Shown here piece by piece: positions 54,058-64,000 of a stretch of DNA of 64,000 bases. The first letter of the stretch is position 1. The number at the start of each line of letters is the position of its first letter. The notes beneath the pieces are model-generated. The model worked only from the letters and a program-made list of their open reading frames with translations. It searched no databases and was not told where the DNA came from. The stretch is from Macrostomum hystrix (Eukaryota > Platyhelminthes > Macrostomidae): positions 14,664,501 to 14,728,500 of the forward strand of contig CATNEN010000039.1 in the NCBI GenBank assembly GCA_950097015.1. The letters are read 5' to 3'. A program made the translations under genes and the position numbers.

Positions 54058-54132
54058 CGCTGCTTCCAGCTGTTCGGCCCCGGCCTGATGGCATTACGAA
54101 CTTGGATAGTCAGAACGCTGATTGATCAATTG
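54058..54132 (+). CDS. Possible first coding exon (uncertain)
   Basis: A good acceptor (GGCTCATTGCAG) ends at 54057. The following 75 nt are open, GC-rich and read CFQLFGPGLMALRTWIVRTL, with an ATG at 54088. A GT at 54133 coincides with the start of a 16-bp minisatellite, the pattern seen in other introns here. It may belong to the gene whose last exon is at 57058, but no phase-consistent chain was completed. Confidence 0.22.
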
Positions 54133-54378
54133 GTTACTCAGACACCTGGTTACTCAGACACCTGGTTACTCAGACACCTGGTTACTCAGACACCTGGTTA
54201 CTCAGACACCTGGTTACTCAGACACCTGGTTACTCAGACACCTGGTTACTCAGACACCTGGTTACTCAGACACCTGGTTACTCAGACACCTGGTTACTCA
54301 GACACCTGGTTGCTCAGACACCTGGTTTGCTCAGACACCTGGTTACTCAGACACCTGGTTACTCAGAAACCTGGTTAT
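54125..54378. repeat. 16-bp minisatellite TGGTTACTCAGACACC
   Basis: About 15 nearly identical copies; the open frames across it are period artefacts. Confidence 0.95.
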
Positions 54379-54399
54379 ACCTAGTAATTTTTTTTTTCC

Positions 54400-54750
54400 G
54401 ATACTCTACATCGGACATCGGACTCTGAGCTCTCTTCGGCAACCTGGACGGGTCTCCCGAACAATGACCCAGAGGCGGAGAACACCCTGTACTCCACCCT
54501 GACGCCGGGGGAGTGAGGAGGGAATGGACGTCGACGATCTCCCTTCCCCCAGCTCATCTGTGAAAAATACGAGCTACTTACTGTCCAAATCACACTGAGC
54601 GGTCGAGAGGTCATACCAGCCATGCATTTAGTACAATATGCAATTGTAAGTTAATATCCCACATGCCTGTACAGATTTTTACATGCGTGTCCCGGAACCG
54701 CCCTCGCGCGGCCGTCCTCGCCGCCAACTACCTTTAGGCGTGGCTAAGGA
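54400..54750. other. Moderately GC-rich stretch, possible exon
   Basis: Plus-strand 54402-54516 reads as SELSSATWTGLPNND then NTLYSTLTPGE before a stop. It looks protein-like but lacks a clear splice partner. Nothing else recognised. Confidence 0.25.
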
Positions 54751-54759
54751 CTGAGACCT

Positions 54760-55160
54760 TTCAGATGGAGGCCTCTGTGTCATCCAGTCTGACTGTCTGT
54801 CCGCATAAATGCTTCATCGCAGTACTGCGAAGCCCAGAATGCTGGGTTGCTCGTGAGACTAATGAGACTTTTTGACGTTTAAGAGGTGCTAGATGGCATG
54901 ATGCTGGCTTCAATGTGTTGGTCGTACAATGTGCTTGCGCGACTGTTCTTCGATCTCCACAATGTGCTTCCACTTAGCTCTGAGTTGAGGTTTATCTTCA
55001 TGTTCAACGAAATCTATTTCCCTGTAGGCTTGTGTGTACCAGTGTTTTCTTATGTTTTTTAGCAGGTGCACAGTGTCGAATAGAAGAAATAGTGGCTGGT
55101 TCGCGTCTATCGGATTTTGCACTATCCATGGCGTCGAATTGCCAGACTGGAACAAGCGAA
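54760..55160 (-). pseudogene. P-element/THAP9-type transposase remnant
   Basis: Minus-strand frames give LFDTVHLLKNIRKHW (about 55030-55080), followed in a shifted frame by LKPASCHLAPLKRQKVSLVS (54840-54905). D.VHL.KNIR.NW and a later P...L.RQKVSL are characteristic of P-type/THAP9 transposases. The frame is broken between the two blocks and both ends are missing, so it is a dead fragment. Confidence 0.65.
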
Positions 55161-55879
55161 AGCACCGTTTATTGGTAAAGTGGTTGTCGCAAATTAGGCT
55201 GACTACTGTGCCTCCAGATTGCTAACAATGTGGTCAATTACAACGGTCAATTACAAAAAAAACTGAAAAAGTTGACTTATAAAAACATTCCGTTTACACA
55301 TTCTGTTTATATAGTTAACATTTTGATGCTCTCCGATGAGTACGTCGGCAAAGCTCTCATCCAAATGCTCGCTTCTCGTTCGTCCCGGGGGAAACTATAG
55401 ACAGTAAATCTCTGTCCACTGTCATAGTTGCTCTTCCAGCCTTTTACACAGCATTTTCTTGGCATGATGCAAAAACCAGTCAGATAAATCCCGCATCTGT
55501 CTTCTGCAGGACTAAAAAACTGATAACGAACTGAGATAGAAAAGCAAAGAAGGACAACTAAAAGTAAAAGGCTAAACTATGTGCGTTCCTTTTGAGCTAC
55601 GTGCACATATTAATAAAGCATATGCCATAGACTTTTAGCATCATTTAGCCAGATTCGCTTGCATAAATTTGCACAAAACGCGATTGCAGCGTCCTGTGTT
55701 GTTTAGTAGTCCTTGGCACTGCAATCGTGGCAGCACTCCAAGCTTCAGCAATTGCAGATGGAAAGAGGTTCTCGATGCGACCATGGCTAGCCCTAAACTG
55801 GTTAACGGTATCGAAGGGTGGCAGGTCTGGGTGGAGGAACCCAACTCTGTCTGCCCATAGTTTCCATGAATTTAAATAA
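55161..55879. other. Likely transposon debris, unassigned
   Basis: A minus-strand frame at 55645-55902 (WKLWADRVGFLHPDLPPFD) may be part of the same decayed element. No inverted termini were found. Confidence 0.3.
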
Positions 55880-56690
55880 CGGTGCAAAACAGCGGTCACC
55901 AACCACTTGGAGACGAAACACCCGTAGCACTGATTGGACGGCCTACACGGTTATCCTCGAGTCCCACCTGCAGGAGTTCATGTAGAAAACTCCGAGGAGG
56001 AAACTGCGAGGAGGTGAATCGTGAGGTGGAAAAGCTCCCTGGCTCCATTACAGCGGCTTACGAAGCGGCCTGCCCTATGCGTGCCTATCCAGGCGAATCC
56101 TCAGTGCGTGGTGGAAACCGGTTCTGGGGAAGATCAGGTGAAGGGCGAAAACCCTGCATCGCTGTGCCATGAAATCTCATGAAGCCTTGAGGGACTTCAA
56201 ACGAGCAGTCCGCAAGGCCAAGGAAAGTAAGTGGCGCCAATTCTGCGATGAATTGGACAAATACAAGCCTACTTCTAGTCTCGTGAAAGCGCTTGCTATG
56301 GACAATATGTCCAAACTTGATAAAAAATGAGAATAGCAAATGGAGAAACCGCAGGAGGTGCTCCAGCTCCAGGAGGTGGACAGCTGCTTCCCTCCGGTTC
56401 CCACCGCCAACACGGAGCCAAGCCACTCGCTGGAAGCTAGGCGCCAACCTGGAAACGAACAACATCAAGAAGACCTAATTGCTCGCGCAGTCAGGACTTT
56501 CAAACCCTTCAAGTCTCCGGGACTGGACGGCATCTTCCCAATCCTCCTTCGTGAGGCGGCGAAGATCCAGAAGTTCCGGAGTATTACCTGCAACCTTATG
56601 CGGGCATCGATTCAGCTGGGGTTCGTGGCCAGGTGCTGGACTAACGCTCGCGTTGTCTTCATACCCAGTCTCGACTGATCTTACTGATGT
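55880..56690 (+). mobile_element. Second non-LTR retrotransposon fragment, dead
   Basis: Shows the end of an endonuclease-type region (TDWTAYTVILESHL near 55930), the linker (RKAKESKWRQFCDEL near 56200) and the start of a reverse transcriptase (FKPFKSPGLDGIFPILL near 56500, ARVVFIP near 56655) across several frames. It is of a different lineage from the 25-28 kb LINE (R1/Jockey-like). Truncated at both ends. Confidence 0.82.
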
Positions 56691-57040
56691 CGACTGACCA
56701 CCCTTTGCTTGTATGGCGGTATGGCGGTATGGTGGTATATGGTAGGTTCAAGGGACATGTAGTACTGTTAACGCGGCGTGGGGTGGATGACTGGGTGTGG
56801 CAGCGACGGAAACTTGTTCGGGTGGGCTTGACAGGACGCGGTTGGGGCGGGTGACTGCGCGAGGGACGGAATTATTTGGGGTGGATTTTCAAGAAAAATT
56901 GAAATTTAGTATGAAGCCTTTGACTGTTTAACCTTAAGCTATAAAATCTGATCAATCAATCAACCAAGCGATAAATAAATAAATAAAAATATATAAATCA
57001 ATAAATCAAGAAATCAACGTAAACCAAACCAACCAATCTC
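56691..57040. other. Spacer with short simple repeats
   Basis: Contains TATGGCGGTATGGCGG and AAATAAATAAATAAA-type runs only. Confidence 0.5.
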
Positions 57041-57057
57041 TGCACTGCACACTTTAG

Positions 57058-57269
57058 AGTCGCGACATTCGGCTGCCTCGCCCCTTTACTCGGTGCCGGG
57101 GACGCCCAGGACCACGGACTTACCCAGGAGCTACTCCAGCAAAGGCGTGGCCTGGTGGCACGTGCTGCTAATCCTATTCGGCCTGATGGTCCTGGGATCG
57201 TGCTCCTACGGCGGCTACAGGAAAACAGCTGTCATAGTCACTACTACGTGTACTACTGAGTTCCAGTAG
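57058..57269 (+). CDS. 3'-terminal exon of a single-pass membrane protein (partial)
   Basis: The exon begins after a GCACTGCACACTTTAG acceptor (AG at 57056-57057) and enters in phase needing one upstream base. It encodes about 69 residues: a Ser/Pro/Thr-rich stretch (SPLYSVPGTPRTTDLPRSYS), one transmembrane helix (WWHVLLILFGLMVLGSC), SYGGYRKTAV and a short end (TTTCTTEFQ, stop 57267-57269). AATAAA follows at about 57379. Codon content is clearly coding-like and GC-rich against its flanks. There is no ATG near the start, so upstream exons must exist; candidates at 54058 and 54402 are unproven, and transposon debris occupies the space between. The family is not recognised. Confidence 0.55.
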
Positions 57270-57454
57270 CAATTGGAGTCGTGCTGGCATGCCAGTGCCA
57301 TGACATTTTAGAGTTTTACTGGACTTATTTTATGCTGTTTTGTGATTTCTATGATTACTTTTTTGAAGGCTATTGTTTTTAATAAATTAACCGCGTGAAG
57401 ACCAATTATTGCTCACAAAAAATATCCAGAACAGTCATTTTATATACTCGTACT

Positions 57455-57712
57455 AGTGTGACAGTCTCACAATCCAGTGTGACAATCTCACCATCTAGTG
57501 TGACAGTCTCACCATCTAGTATGACAGTCTCACCATCTAGTGTGACAATCTCACCATCTAGTGTGACAGTCTCACCATCTAGTATGACAGTCTCACCATC
57601 TAGTATGACAGTCTCACCATCTAGTATGACAGTCTCACCATCTAGTATGACAGTCTCACCATCTAGTATGACAGTCTCACCATCTAGTGTGACAATCTCA
57701 CAGTCCACATTC
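57455..57712. repeat. 21-bp minisatellite (GTGACAGTCTCACCATCTA core)
   Basis: Twelve or so copies, with GTATGACAGTC and GTGTGACAATC variants. The period is a multiple of three, giving open frames on both strands that I do not count as genes. Confidence 0.95.
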
Positions 57713-58488
57713 CCCTGAGTAAGATCGAAAAGGGTACATTTAGGATATCAGCTTTAAGTTATTATTATAAAAAATTGCATTTTGCCAATCTAATATTTTG
57801 TTGATAAACAATAATTCAGAATTACAAACAAAGCAGTTTACGACAAAAATATTCTGGGTAGTCGATTCAGTCTTTTAAGCAGGAAGTTCGCTGAGTTTTC
57901 AGCGCAGCGCAGTCAGTAACAGTGCCTGCAGCTTGCTCATCTTTGGAGTTGATTTCTGAGTTTAGTGATTGATTGAGAAGACTCCGAGAGGCTTCTATGT
58001 AATAGGATTAATAGGTAATAGGAAATCAGGATTAGTAGACAATAGGAAATAGAATTAACAGGTAATAGGATCAAAAAACACCATGCAGCAGCACTAAACT
58101 AATGCCCCGCAGCAAAGACTGAAATAATGACCCCAGCAACAGAGAGCTAAGGCCCCCCCCAGCACAAGTGAAGTAATGTTCCCTAGGAACAAAGAACAAA
58201 GGACCCCTAGCAACAGAGACCTAAGGCCCTTCAGCAGAAGTAAACTAATCCCCCCCAGCAACTGAGAACTTATTCCCCCCCGGCAGCAAAGAACTACTGC
58301 ACTAATGCAAAGAACTAAAGCAATTGCCTCCCCCAAGTTCACTTAGGTCAATGAAATTTAGACAAGACTATACCTACTTCAAGATAAATAGGTTAAAATG
58401 GAGCCTCCACTGTGTCTGTACCCGCTCACTCAGCTGCCTTTAGTCGATGACCAAAGTCTTTAAACAAGTCTATGATCGAGAGTGTTTA
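57713..58488. other. 3' flank of the Ly6-like gene
   Basis: Low-complexity spacer with irregular AGCAACAGAGA/AAAGAACTAA motifs; no gene recognised. Confidence 0.4.
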
Positions 58489-61400
58489 CTAAGCTTCAGC
58501 TGAGCTTCGCCACACAGTGGTCACTGCGGCCACCGCGGCGAATACGGCGATTTTTGCGGCGGCAGTAAGGCCCAGGGTGGACGCCGCTTTGTTTGCAGCG
58601 TAGAAGACTGCGATGTTGTTGGAGGCCGACGCGGTGTTGGAGGCCACAGTGCTGTTGGTGGCCGTGGTGCTGTTGGAGGCCGCGTTGGTGTTGGACGCCA
58701 CGTTGGTGTTGAAAGCCGCGATGGTGTTGGAGGCCGCGGTGGTGTTCGAGGCCGTGGTGTTGCTGAAGGCCGCGTTGTTACTGGAGGCCGCGGTGGTTCC
58801 GGAGGGTGGGTTGCACCTGTCCCAACTACAGATGGAGCACTTGTCGATATTTCTGAACCGATGAACGCAATAAAATTTTGATGCACACTTGCCTTGGGTC
58901 TGCAATGTTGGAGAGATAGACAGGAGTCGAAATTCAACCATTCAGTGTTAATTAGTAAACGGCACAGCCTAATAAAAGCAGCAGCTTACCACGTGACATC
59001 CATTTTGGTAGTAAGTGATAGAAAGGCATCCCATGCCTTCTGCAGGGCAATCCTTTTCTACAATTATTGTTGGCACTGCTTTAAACAGTTTTGAAATTGA
59101 ATAATGGTAGCAACGAAGGCGGCTCCCATTAAATGAGGACTCGATGCTGAGGTTCAACCATTCATTTTCGGGGGGCACAATGTTCTTGGAGGCAACGGTG
59201 GTGTTGGAGGCCACGATGGTGTTGGGGGCCGTAGTTGTGTCGGAGGCCGCGATGGTATTGGAGGCCGCGATCGTGCTTAAGGCCGCGTTCGTGTTGGAGA
59301 CCACGATGGTGTTGGGGTCCGTAGTTGTGTCGGAGGCCGTCCTGGTGTTGGTGGCCGCCATTGTGTTAGAGGCTGTGGTGGTGTCAGAGACCGCATTGGT
59401 GATGGAGGCCGCGATGGTGTTGGGGGCCGTAGTTGTGGAGGAGGCATTCATGGTGTTGGTGGCTGACATTGTGTTAGAGGCCTCGATGGTGTTGGATGCC
59501 GTAATGGTGTTGGAGGCCGTGGTGGTGTCGGAGGCCGCGATGGTATTGGAGGCCGCGATCGTGCTTAAGACCGCGTTCGTGTTGGAGACCACGATGGTGT
59601 TGGGGTCCGTAGTTGTGTCGGAGGCCGTCCTGGTGTTGGTGGCCGCCATTGTGTTAGAGGCTGTGGTGGTGTCAGAGACCGCATTGGTGATGGAGGCCGC
59701 GATGGTGTTGGGGGCCGTAGTTGTGGAGGAGGCATTCATGGTGTTGGTGGCTGACATTGTGTTAGAGGCCTCGATGGTGTTGGATGCCGTAATGGTGTTG
59801 GAGGCCGTGGTTGTGTCGGAGGCCGTCATGGTGTTGGTGGCCGACATTGTGTTAGAGGCCTCGTTGGTGTTGGATGCCGACGTAATGGTGTCGGAGGCCG
59901 TGGTGGTGTCGGAGGCCGCGATGGTATTGGAGTCTGCGATGGTGTTCGAAGCCACGTATGTGTTCGAGGCGACGATGGTGTTGGATGCCGTATTGGTGTC
60001 GGTGGCCACGATGGTATTGGAGGCCGCGATGGTGTTCGAGGCCGCGTTAGTGTTAGAGGCGACGATGGTGTTGGAGGCCGTGGTGGTGTCGGAGGCCGTC
60101 ATGGTGTGGGTGGCCGAAATTGTTTTAGAGGCCTCGATGGTGTTGGATGCCGTAATGGTGTTGGAGGCCGTGGTGGTGTCGGAGGCCGTCATGGTGTTGG
60201 TGGCCGCCATTGTGTTAGAGGCCTCGATGGTGTTGGATGCCGTAATGGTGTTGGAGGCCGAGGTGGTGTCGGAGGCCGCGATGGTATTGGAGTCTACGAT
60301 GGTGTTCGAGGCCGCGTATGTGCTAGAGGCGACGATGGTGATGGAGGCCGTGGTGGTGTCGGAGACCGCGTTGGTGTTGGAGGCCGCGGTGGTGTTCGAG
60401 GACCCGTTTGTGTTAGTTGCTGCGAGGGTGTTAGTGGACGCAATTGTGTTTGAGGCCTCGACGGTGATGGAGGCCGTGGTGGTGTCGGTGGCCGCGTTGG
60501 TGTTGGAGGCCTTGTTAGTGTTGGAGGCCCAGTTTGTTCCGGAGGGTGGGTTGCACCTGTCCCAACTACAGATGGAGCAGTTGTCGATATTTCTGAACCG
60601 CTCAACGCAATGAAATTTCGATGCACACATGCCTTGGGTCTGCAATGTTGGAGAGATAGACAGGAGTCGAAATTCAACCATTCAGTGTTAATTAGTAAAC
60701 GGCACAGCCTAATGAAAGCAGCAGCTTACCACGTGAGATCCATTTTGGTAGTAAGTGATAGAAAGGCATCCCATGCCTTCTGCAGGGCAATCCTTTTCTA
60801 CAATTATCTCTGGCACTGCTTTAAACAGTTTTGAAATTAAATAATGGTAGCAACGAAGGCGGCTCCCATTAAATGAGGACGCGATGCTGAGGTTGAGCCA
60901 TTTATTTTCGGAGGGCACAATGTTCTTGGAGGCAACGGTGGTGTTGGAGGACGCTATCGTGCTTGAGGCCGCGATGGTGTTGGAGGCAACGATGGTGTTG
61001 GAGGCCGTGGTGGTGTCGGAGGCCGTCATGGTGTTGGTGGCCGACATTGTGTTAGAGGCCTCGATGGTGTTGGATGCCGTGATGGTGTTGGAGGCTGCGG
61101 TGGTGTCGGAGGCCGTGATGGTATTGGACTCCGCGATGGTGTTTGAGGCCGCGTTTGTGTTAGAGGCGACGATGGTGTTGAAGGCCGTGGTGGTGTCGGA
61201 GGCCGCGTTAGTTTTGGAGGCCGCGATGGTGTTGGATGCCGTAATGGTGTTGGAGGCTGCGGTGGTGTCGGAGGCCGTGATGGTATTGGACTCCGCGATG
61301 GTGTTTGAGGCCGCGTTTGTGTTAGAGGCGACGATGGTGTTGAAGGCCGTGGTGGTGTCGGAGGCCGCGTTGGTGTTGGAGGCCGCGGTGGTGTTCGAGG

Positions 61401-64000
61401 ACCCGTTTGTGTTAGTTGCTGCGAGGGTGTTAGTGGACGCAATTGTGTTTGAGGCCTCGACGGTGATGGAGGCCGTGGTGGTGTCGGTGGCCGCGTTGGT
61501 GTTGGAGGCCTTGTTAGTGTTGGAGGCCCAGTTTGTTCCGGAGGGTGGGTTGCACCTGTCCCAACTACAGATGGAGCAGTTGTCGATATTTCTGAACCGC
61601 TCAACGCAATGAAATTTCGATGCACACATGCCTTGGGTCTGCAATGTTGGAGAGATAGACAGGAGTCGAAATTCAACCATTCAATGTTAATTAGTAAACG
61701 GCACAGCCTAATGAAAGCAGCAGCTTACCACGTGAGATCCATTTTGGTAGTAAGTGATAGAAAGGCATCCCATGCCTTCTGCAGGGCAATCCTTTTCTAC
61801 AATTATCTCTGGCACTGCTTTAAACAGTTTTGAAATTAAATAATGGTAGCAACGAAGGCGGCTCCCATTAAATGAGGACGCGATGCTGAGGTTGAGCCAT
61901 TTATTTTCGGAGGGCACAATGTTCTTGGAGGCAACGGTGGTGTTGGAGGCCGCTATCGTGCTTGAGGCCGCGATGGTGTTGGAGGCAACGATGGTGTTGG
62001 AGGCCGTGGTGGTGTCGGAGGCCGTCATGGTGTTGGTGGCCGACATTGTGTTAGAGGCCTCGATGGTGTTGGATGCCGTGATGGTGTTGGAGGCTGCGGT
62101 GGTGTCGGAGGCCGTGATGGTATTGGACTCCGCGATGGTGTTTGAGGCCGCGTTTGTGTTAGAGGCGACGATGGTGTTGAAGGCCGTGGTGGTGTCGGAG
62201 GCCGCGTTAGTTTTGGAGGCCGCGATGGTGTTGGATGCCGTAATGGTGTTGGAGGCTGCGGTGGTGTCGGAGGCCGTGATGGTATTGGACTCCGCGATGT
62301 TGTTTGAGGCCGCGTTTGTGTTAGAGGCGACGATGGTGTTGAAGGCCGTGGTGGTGTCGGAGGCCGCGTTAGTTTTGGAGGCCGCGATGGTGTTGGGGGC
62401 CGTAGTTGCGTCAGAGGCCGTCATGGTTTTGGAGGCCTCGATGGTGTTGGATGCCGTAATGGTGCTAGAGGCTTCGATGGTGTTGGATGCCGTAATGGTG
62501 TTGGAGGCAGTGGTGGTGTCAGAGGCCGTGATGGTATTGGAGGCCGCGATCGTGCTTAAGGCCGCGTTAGTGTTGGACGCCAAGATGGTGTTGGGGGCCG
62601 TAGTTTTGTCGGAGGCCGTGATGGTATTGGACTCCGCGATGGTGTTTGAGGCCGCGTTTGTGTTAGAGGCGACGATGGTGTTGAAGGCCGTGGTGGTGTC
62701 GGAGGCCGCGTTGGTGTTGGAGGCCGCGGTGGTGTTCGAGGACCCGTTTGTGTTAGTTGCTGCGAGGGTGTTAGTGGACGCAATTGTGTTTGAGGCCTCG
62801 ACGGTGATGGAGGCCGTGGTGGTGTCGGTGGCCGCGTTGGTGTTGGAGGCCTTGTTAGTGTTGGAGGCCCAGTTTGTTCCGGAGGGTGGGTTGCACCTGT
62901 CCCAACTACAGATGGAGCAGTTGTCGATATTTCTGAACCGCTCAACGCAATGAAATTTCGATGCACACATGCCTTGGGTCTGCAATGTTGGAGAGATAGA
63001 CAGGAGTCGAAATTCAACCATTCAGTGTTAATTAGTAAACGGCACAGCCTAATGAAAGCAGCAGCTTACCACGTGAGATCCATTTTGGTAGTAAGTGATA
63101 GAAAGGCATCCCATGCCTTCTGCAGGGCAATCCTTTTCTACAATTATCTCTGGCACTGCTTTAAACAGTTTTGAAATTAAATAATGGTAGCAACGAAGGC
63201 GGCTCCCATTAAATGAGGACGCGATGCTGAGGTTGAGCCATTTATTTTCGGAGGGCACAATGTTCTTGGAGGCAACGGTGGTGTTGGAGGCCGCTATCGT
63301 GCTTGAGGCCGCGATGGTGTTGGAGGCAACGATGGTGTTGGAGGCCGTGGTGGTGTCGGAGGCCGTCATGGTGTTGGTGGCCGACATTGTGTTAGAGGTC
63401 TCGATGGTGTTGGATGCCGTGATGGTGTTGGAGGCTGCGGTGGTGTCGGAGGCCGTGATGGTATTGGACTCCGCGATGGTGTTTGAGGCCGCGTTTGTGT
63501 TAGAGGCGACGATGGTGTTGAAGGCCGTGGTGGTGTCGGAGGCCGCGTTAGTTTTGGAGGCCGCGATGGTGTTGGATGCCGTAATGGTGTTGGAGGCTGC
63601 GGTGGTGTCGGAGGCCGTGATGGTATTGGACTCCGCGATGGTGTTTGAGGCCGCGTTTGTGTTAGAGGCGACGATGGTGTTGAAGGCCGTGGTGGTGTCG
63701 GAGGCCGCGTTAGTTTTGGAGGCCGCGATGGTGTTGGGGGCCGTAGTTGTGTCAGAGGCCGTCATGGTTTTTGAGGCCTCGATGGTGTTGGATGCCGTAA
63801 TGGTGCTAGAGGCTTCGATGGTGTTGGATGCCGTAATGGTGTTGGAGGCAGAGGTGGTGTCAGAGGCCGTGATGGTATTGGAGGCCGCGATCGTGCTTAA
63901 GGCCGCGTTAGTGTTGGACGCCAAGATGGTGTTGGGGGCCGTAGTTTTGTCGGAGGCCGTGATGGTATTGGACTCCGCGATGGTGTTTGAGGCCGCGTTT
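58489..64000 (-). CDS. Modular Ly6-like/mucin-like cell-surface protein, 3' part (partial)
   Basis: Five exons are visible: beyond the window to 63070, 62979-61729, 61638-60730, 60639-58990 and 58899-58489. All four introns are exactly 90 bp, nearly identical, and phase 0 (CACGTG|GTAAGC ... CCAACATTGCAG|ACC). Each internal exon encodes TQG.CASKFHCVERFRNID then CSICSWDRCNPPSGT, a long Ser/Thr/Asn/Ala linker of ASNTIAASDTT-type repeats, and WLNLSI..SFNGSRLRCYHY ... EKDCPAEGMGCLSITYYQ. Joined across an intron, one exon's end and the next exon's start form a domain LRCY...C...GC...C...C...C..CSWDRCN, which fits the Ly6/uPAR three-finger pattern (terminal C..D.CN). The last exon ends in a hydrophobic segment (AAAKIAVFAAVAAVTTVW), a membrane or GPI signal. 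NxS/T sites and Ser/Thr linkers suggest a glycosylated surface or mucus protein. The 5' end lies outside the window. Confidence 0.75.
59170..60520. repeat. 18-bp coding minisatellite (mucin-like linker, longest exon)
   Basis: The linker is built of 18-bp units such as GTGTTGGAGGCCGCGATG, read on the minus strand as six-residue blocks (ASNTIA). Block-level duplications (for example 59200-59500 versus 59520-59800) lengthen this exon to 1650 nt. Plus-strand open frames here are shadows. Confidence 0.9.
60940..61510. repeat. 18-bp coding minisatellite (linker, exon 61638-60730)
   Basis: Same units as the neighbouring exons. Internal blocks are shared almost exactly with the linkers at 61940-62850 and 63280-64000. 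Confidence 0.9.
61940..62850. repeat. 18-bp coding minisatellite (linker, exon 62979-61729)
   Basis: Longer version of the preceding linker with additional repeated blocks (GTGTTTGAGGCCGCGTTTG and GTGTTGAAGGCCGTGG segments recur). Confidence 0.9.
63280..64000. repeat. 18-bp coding minisatellite (linker, truncated by window end)
   Basis: Closely follows the unit order of the linker at 61940-62650; continues past the window. Confidence 0.9.

Noticed and set aside
54052-54502. Two overlapping frames of repeated TPGYSDTWLLRHLV
   Set aside because: Period artefacts of the 16-bp array.
57395-57718. Frames on both strands over the 21-bp array
   Set aside because: 21 is a multiple of three; no other gene evidence.
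59144-62953. Plus-strand Val/Glu/Ala-rich frames (MVLEAAVV...)
   Set aside because: Antisense of the minus-strand linker repeats, which join through splice sites and conserved cysteine domains.

Overview
The window is nuclear DNA of an animal. Several genes have metazoan-specific architectures (a rhodopsin-class GPCR, a classical protocadherin, a formin, aprataxin, Ly6-like domains). Coding regions are split by GT-AG introns, and SINE, LINE and MITE copies are abundant. All three standard stop codons are used. Nearly every gene has a strong 3' splice site 2-70 nt before its ATG with no visible upstream exon, which suggests spliced-leader trans-splicing. With the very high repeat load, this makes a free-living flatworm (Macrostomum-like) my best guess. 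That is an inference, not something I could test.

Layout, left to right. 1-1.3 kb is AT-rich with repeated inverted TGTCTATGG motifs. A seven-exon minus-strand gene for a secreted, probably GPI-anchored protein covers 1335-5570, and five of its six introns are filled with a different minisatellite each. 6-9 kb holds Pro-Thr 12-bp repeats, one array inside a TTAA-flanked MITE. An intronless GPCR follows (9143-10777). 11-17 kb is almost entirely minisatellite (20-bp families, a tRNA-B-box-like array, a polypyrimidine array), then come two tRNA-derived SINE families. A five-exon minus-strand protocadherin (20081-24389) has a laddered 5' splice site. A dead non-LTR retrotransposon (about 24970-28860) is interrupted by a hAT-type MITE with a perfect 8-bp target duplication. 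An intronless diaphanous-type formin without a visible DAD lies on the minus strand (29654-32533). A quiet AT-rich stretch with another 8-bp-TSD MITE precedes a tandem cluster of six plus-strand ankyrin genes (36.5-49.5 kb). Aprataxin (50316-53267) has a 1.8-kb 44-bp satellite in its last intron. 54-57.3 kb holds transposon remnants and a 3'-terminal exon of a small membrane protein. The right end (58489 to beyond 64000, minus strand) is a modular gene made of near-identical exons; each encodes half a Ly6-like cysteine domain, a mucin-like Ser/Thr/Asn linker and the other half domain.

The genes do not form a pathway. The most notable material is (i) the ankyrin cluster, IkB-like in layout, with clear nucleotide-level exchange between copies; (ii) the exon-cassette Ly6/mucin gene; (iii) the protocadherin splice-donor ladder in steps of 27 bp (9 codons in frame); and (iv) minisatellites concentrated in introns and inside MITEs. 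Exon joins were found by hand: splice phases agree at every join and total coding lengths are multiples of three, but no transcript data were available.
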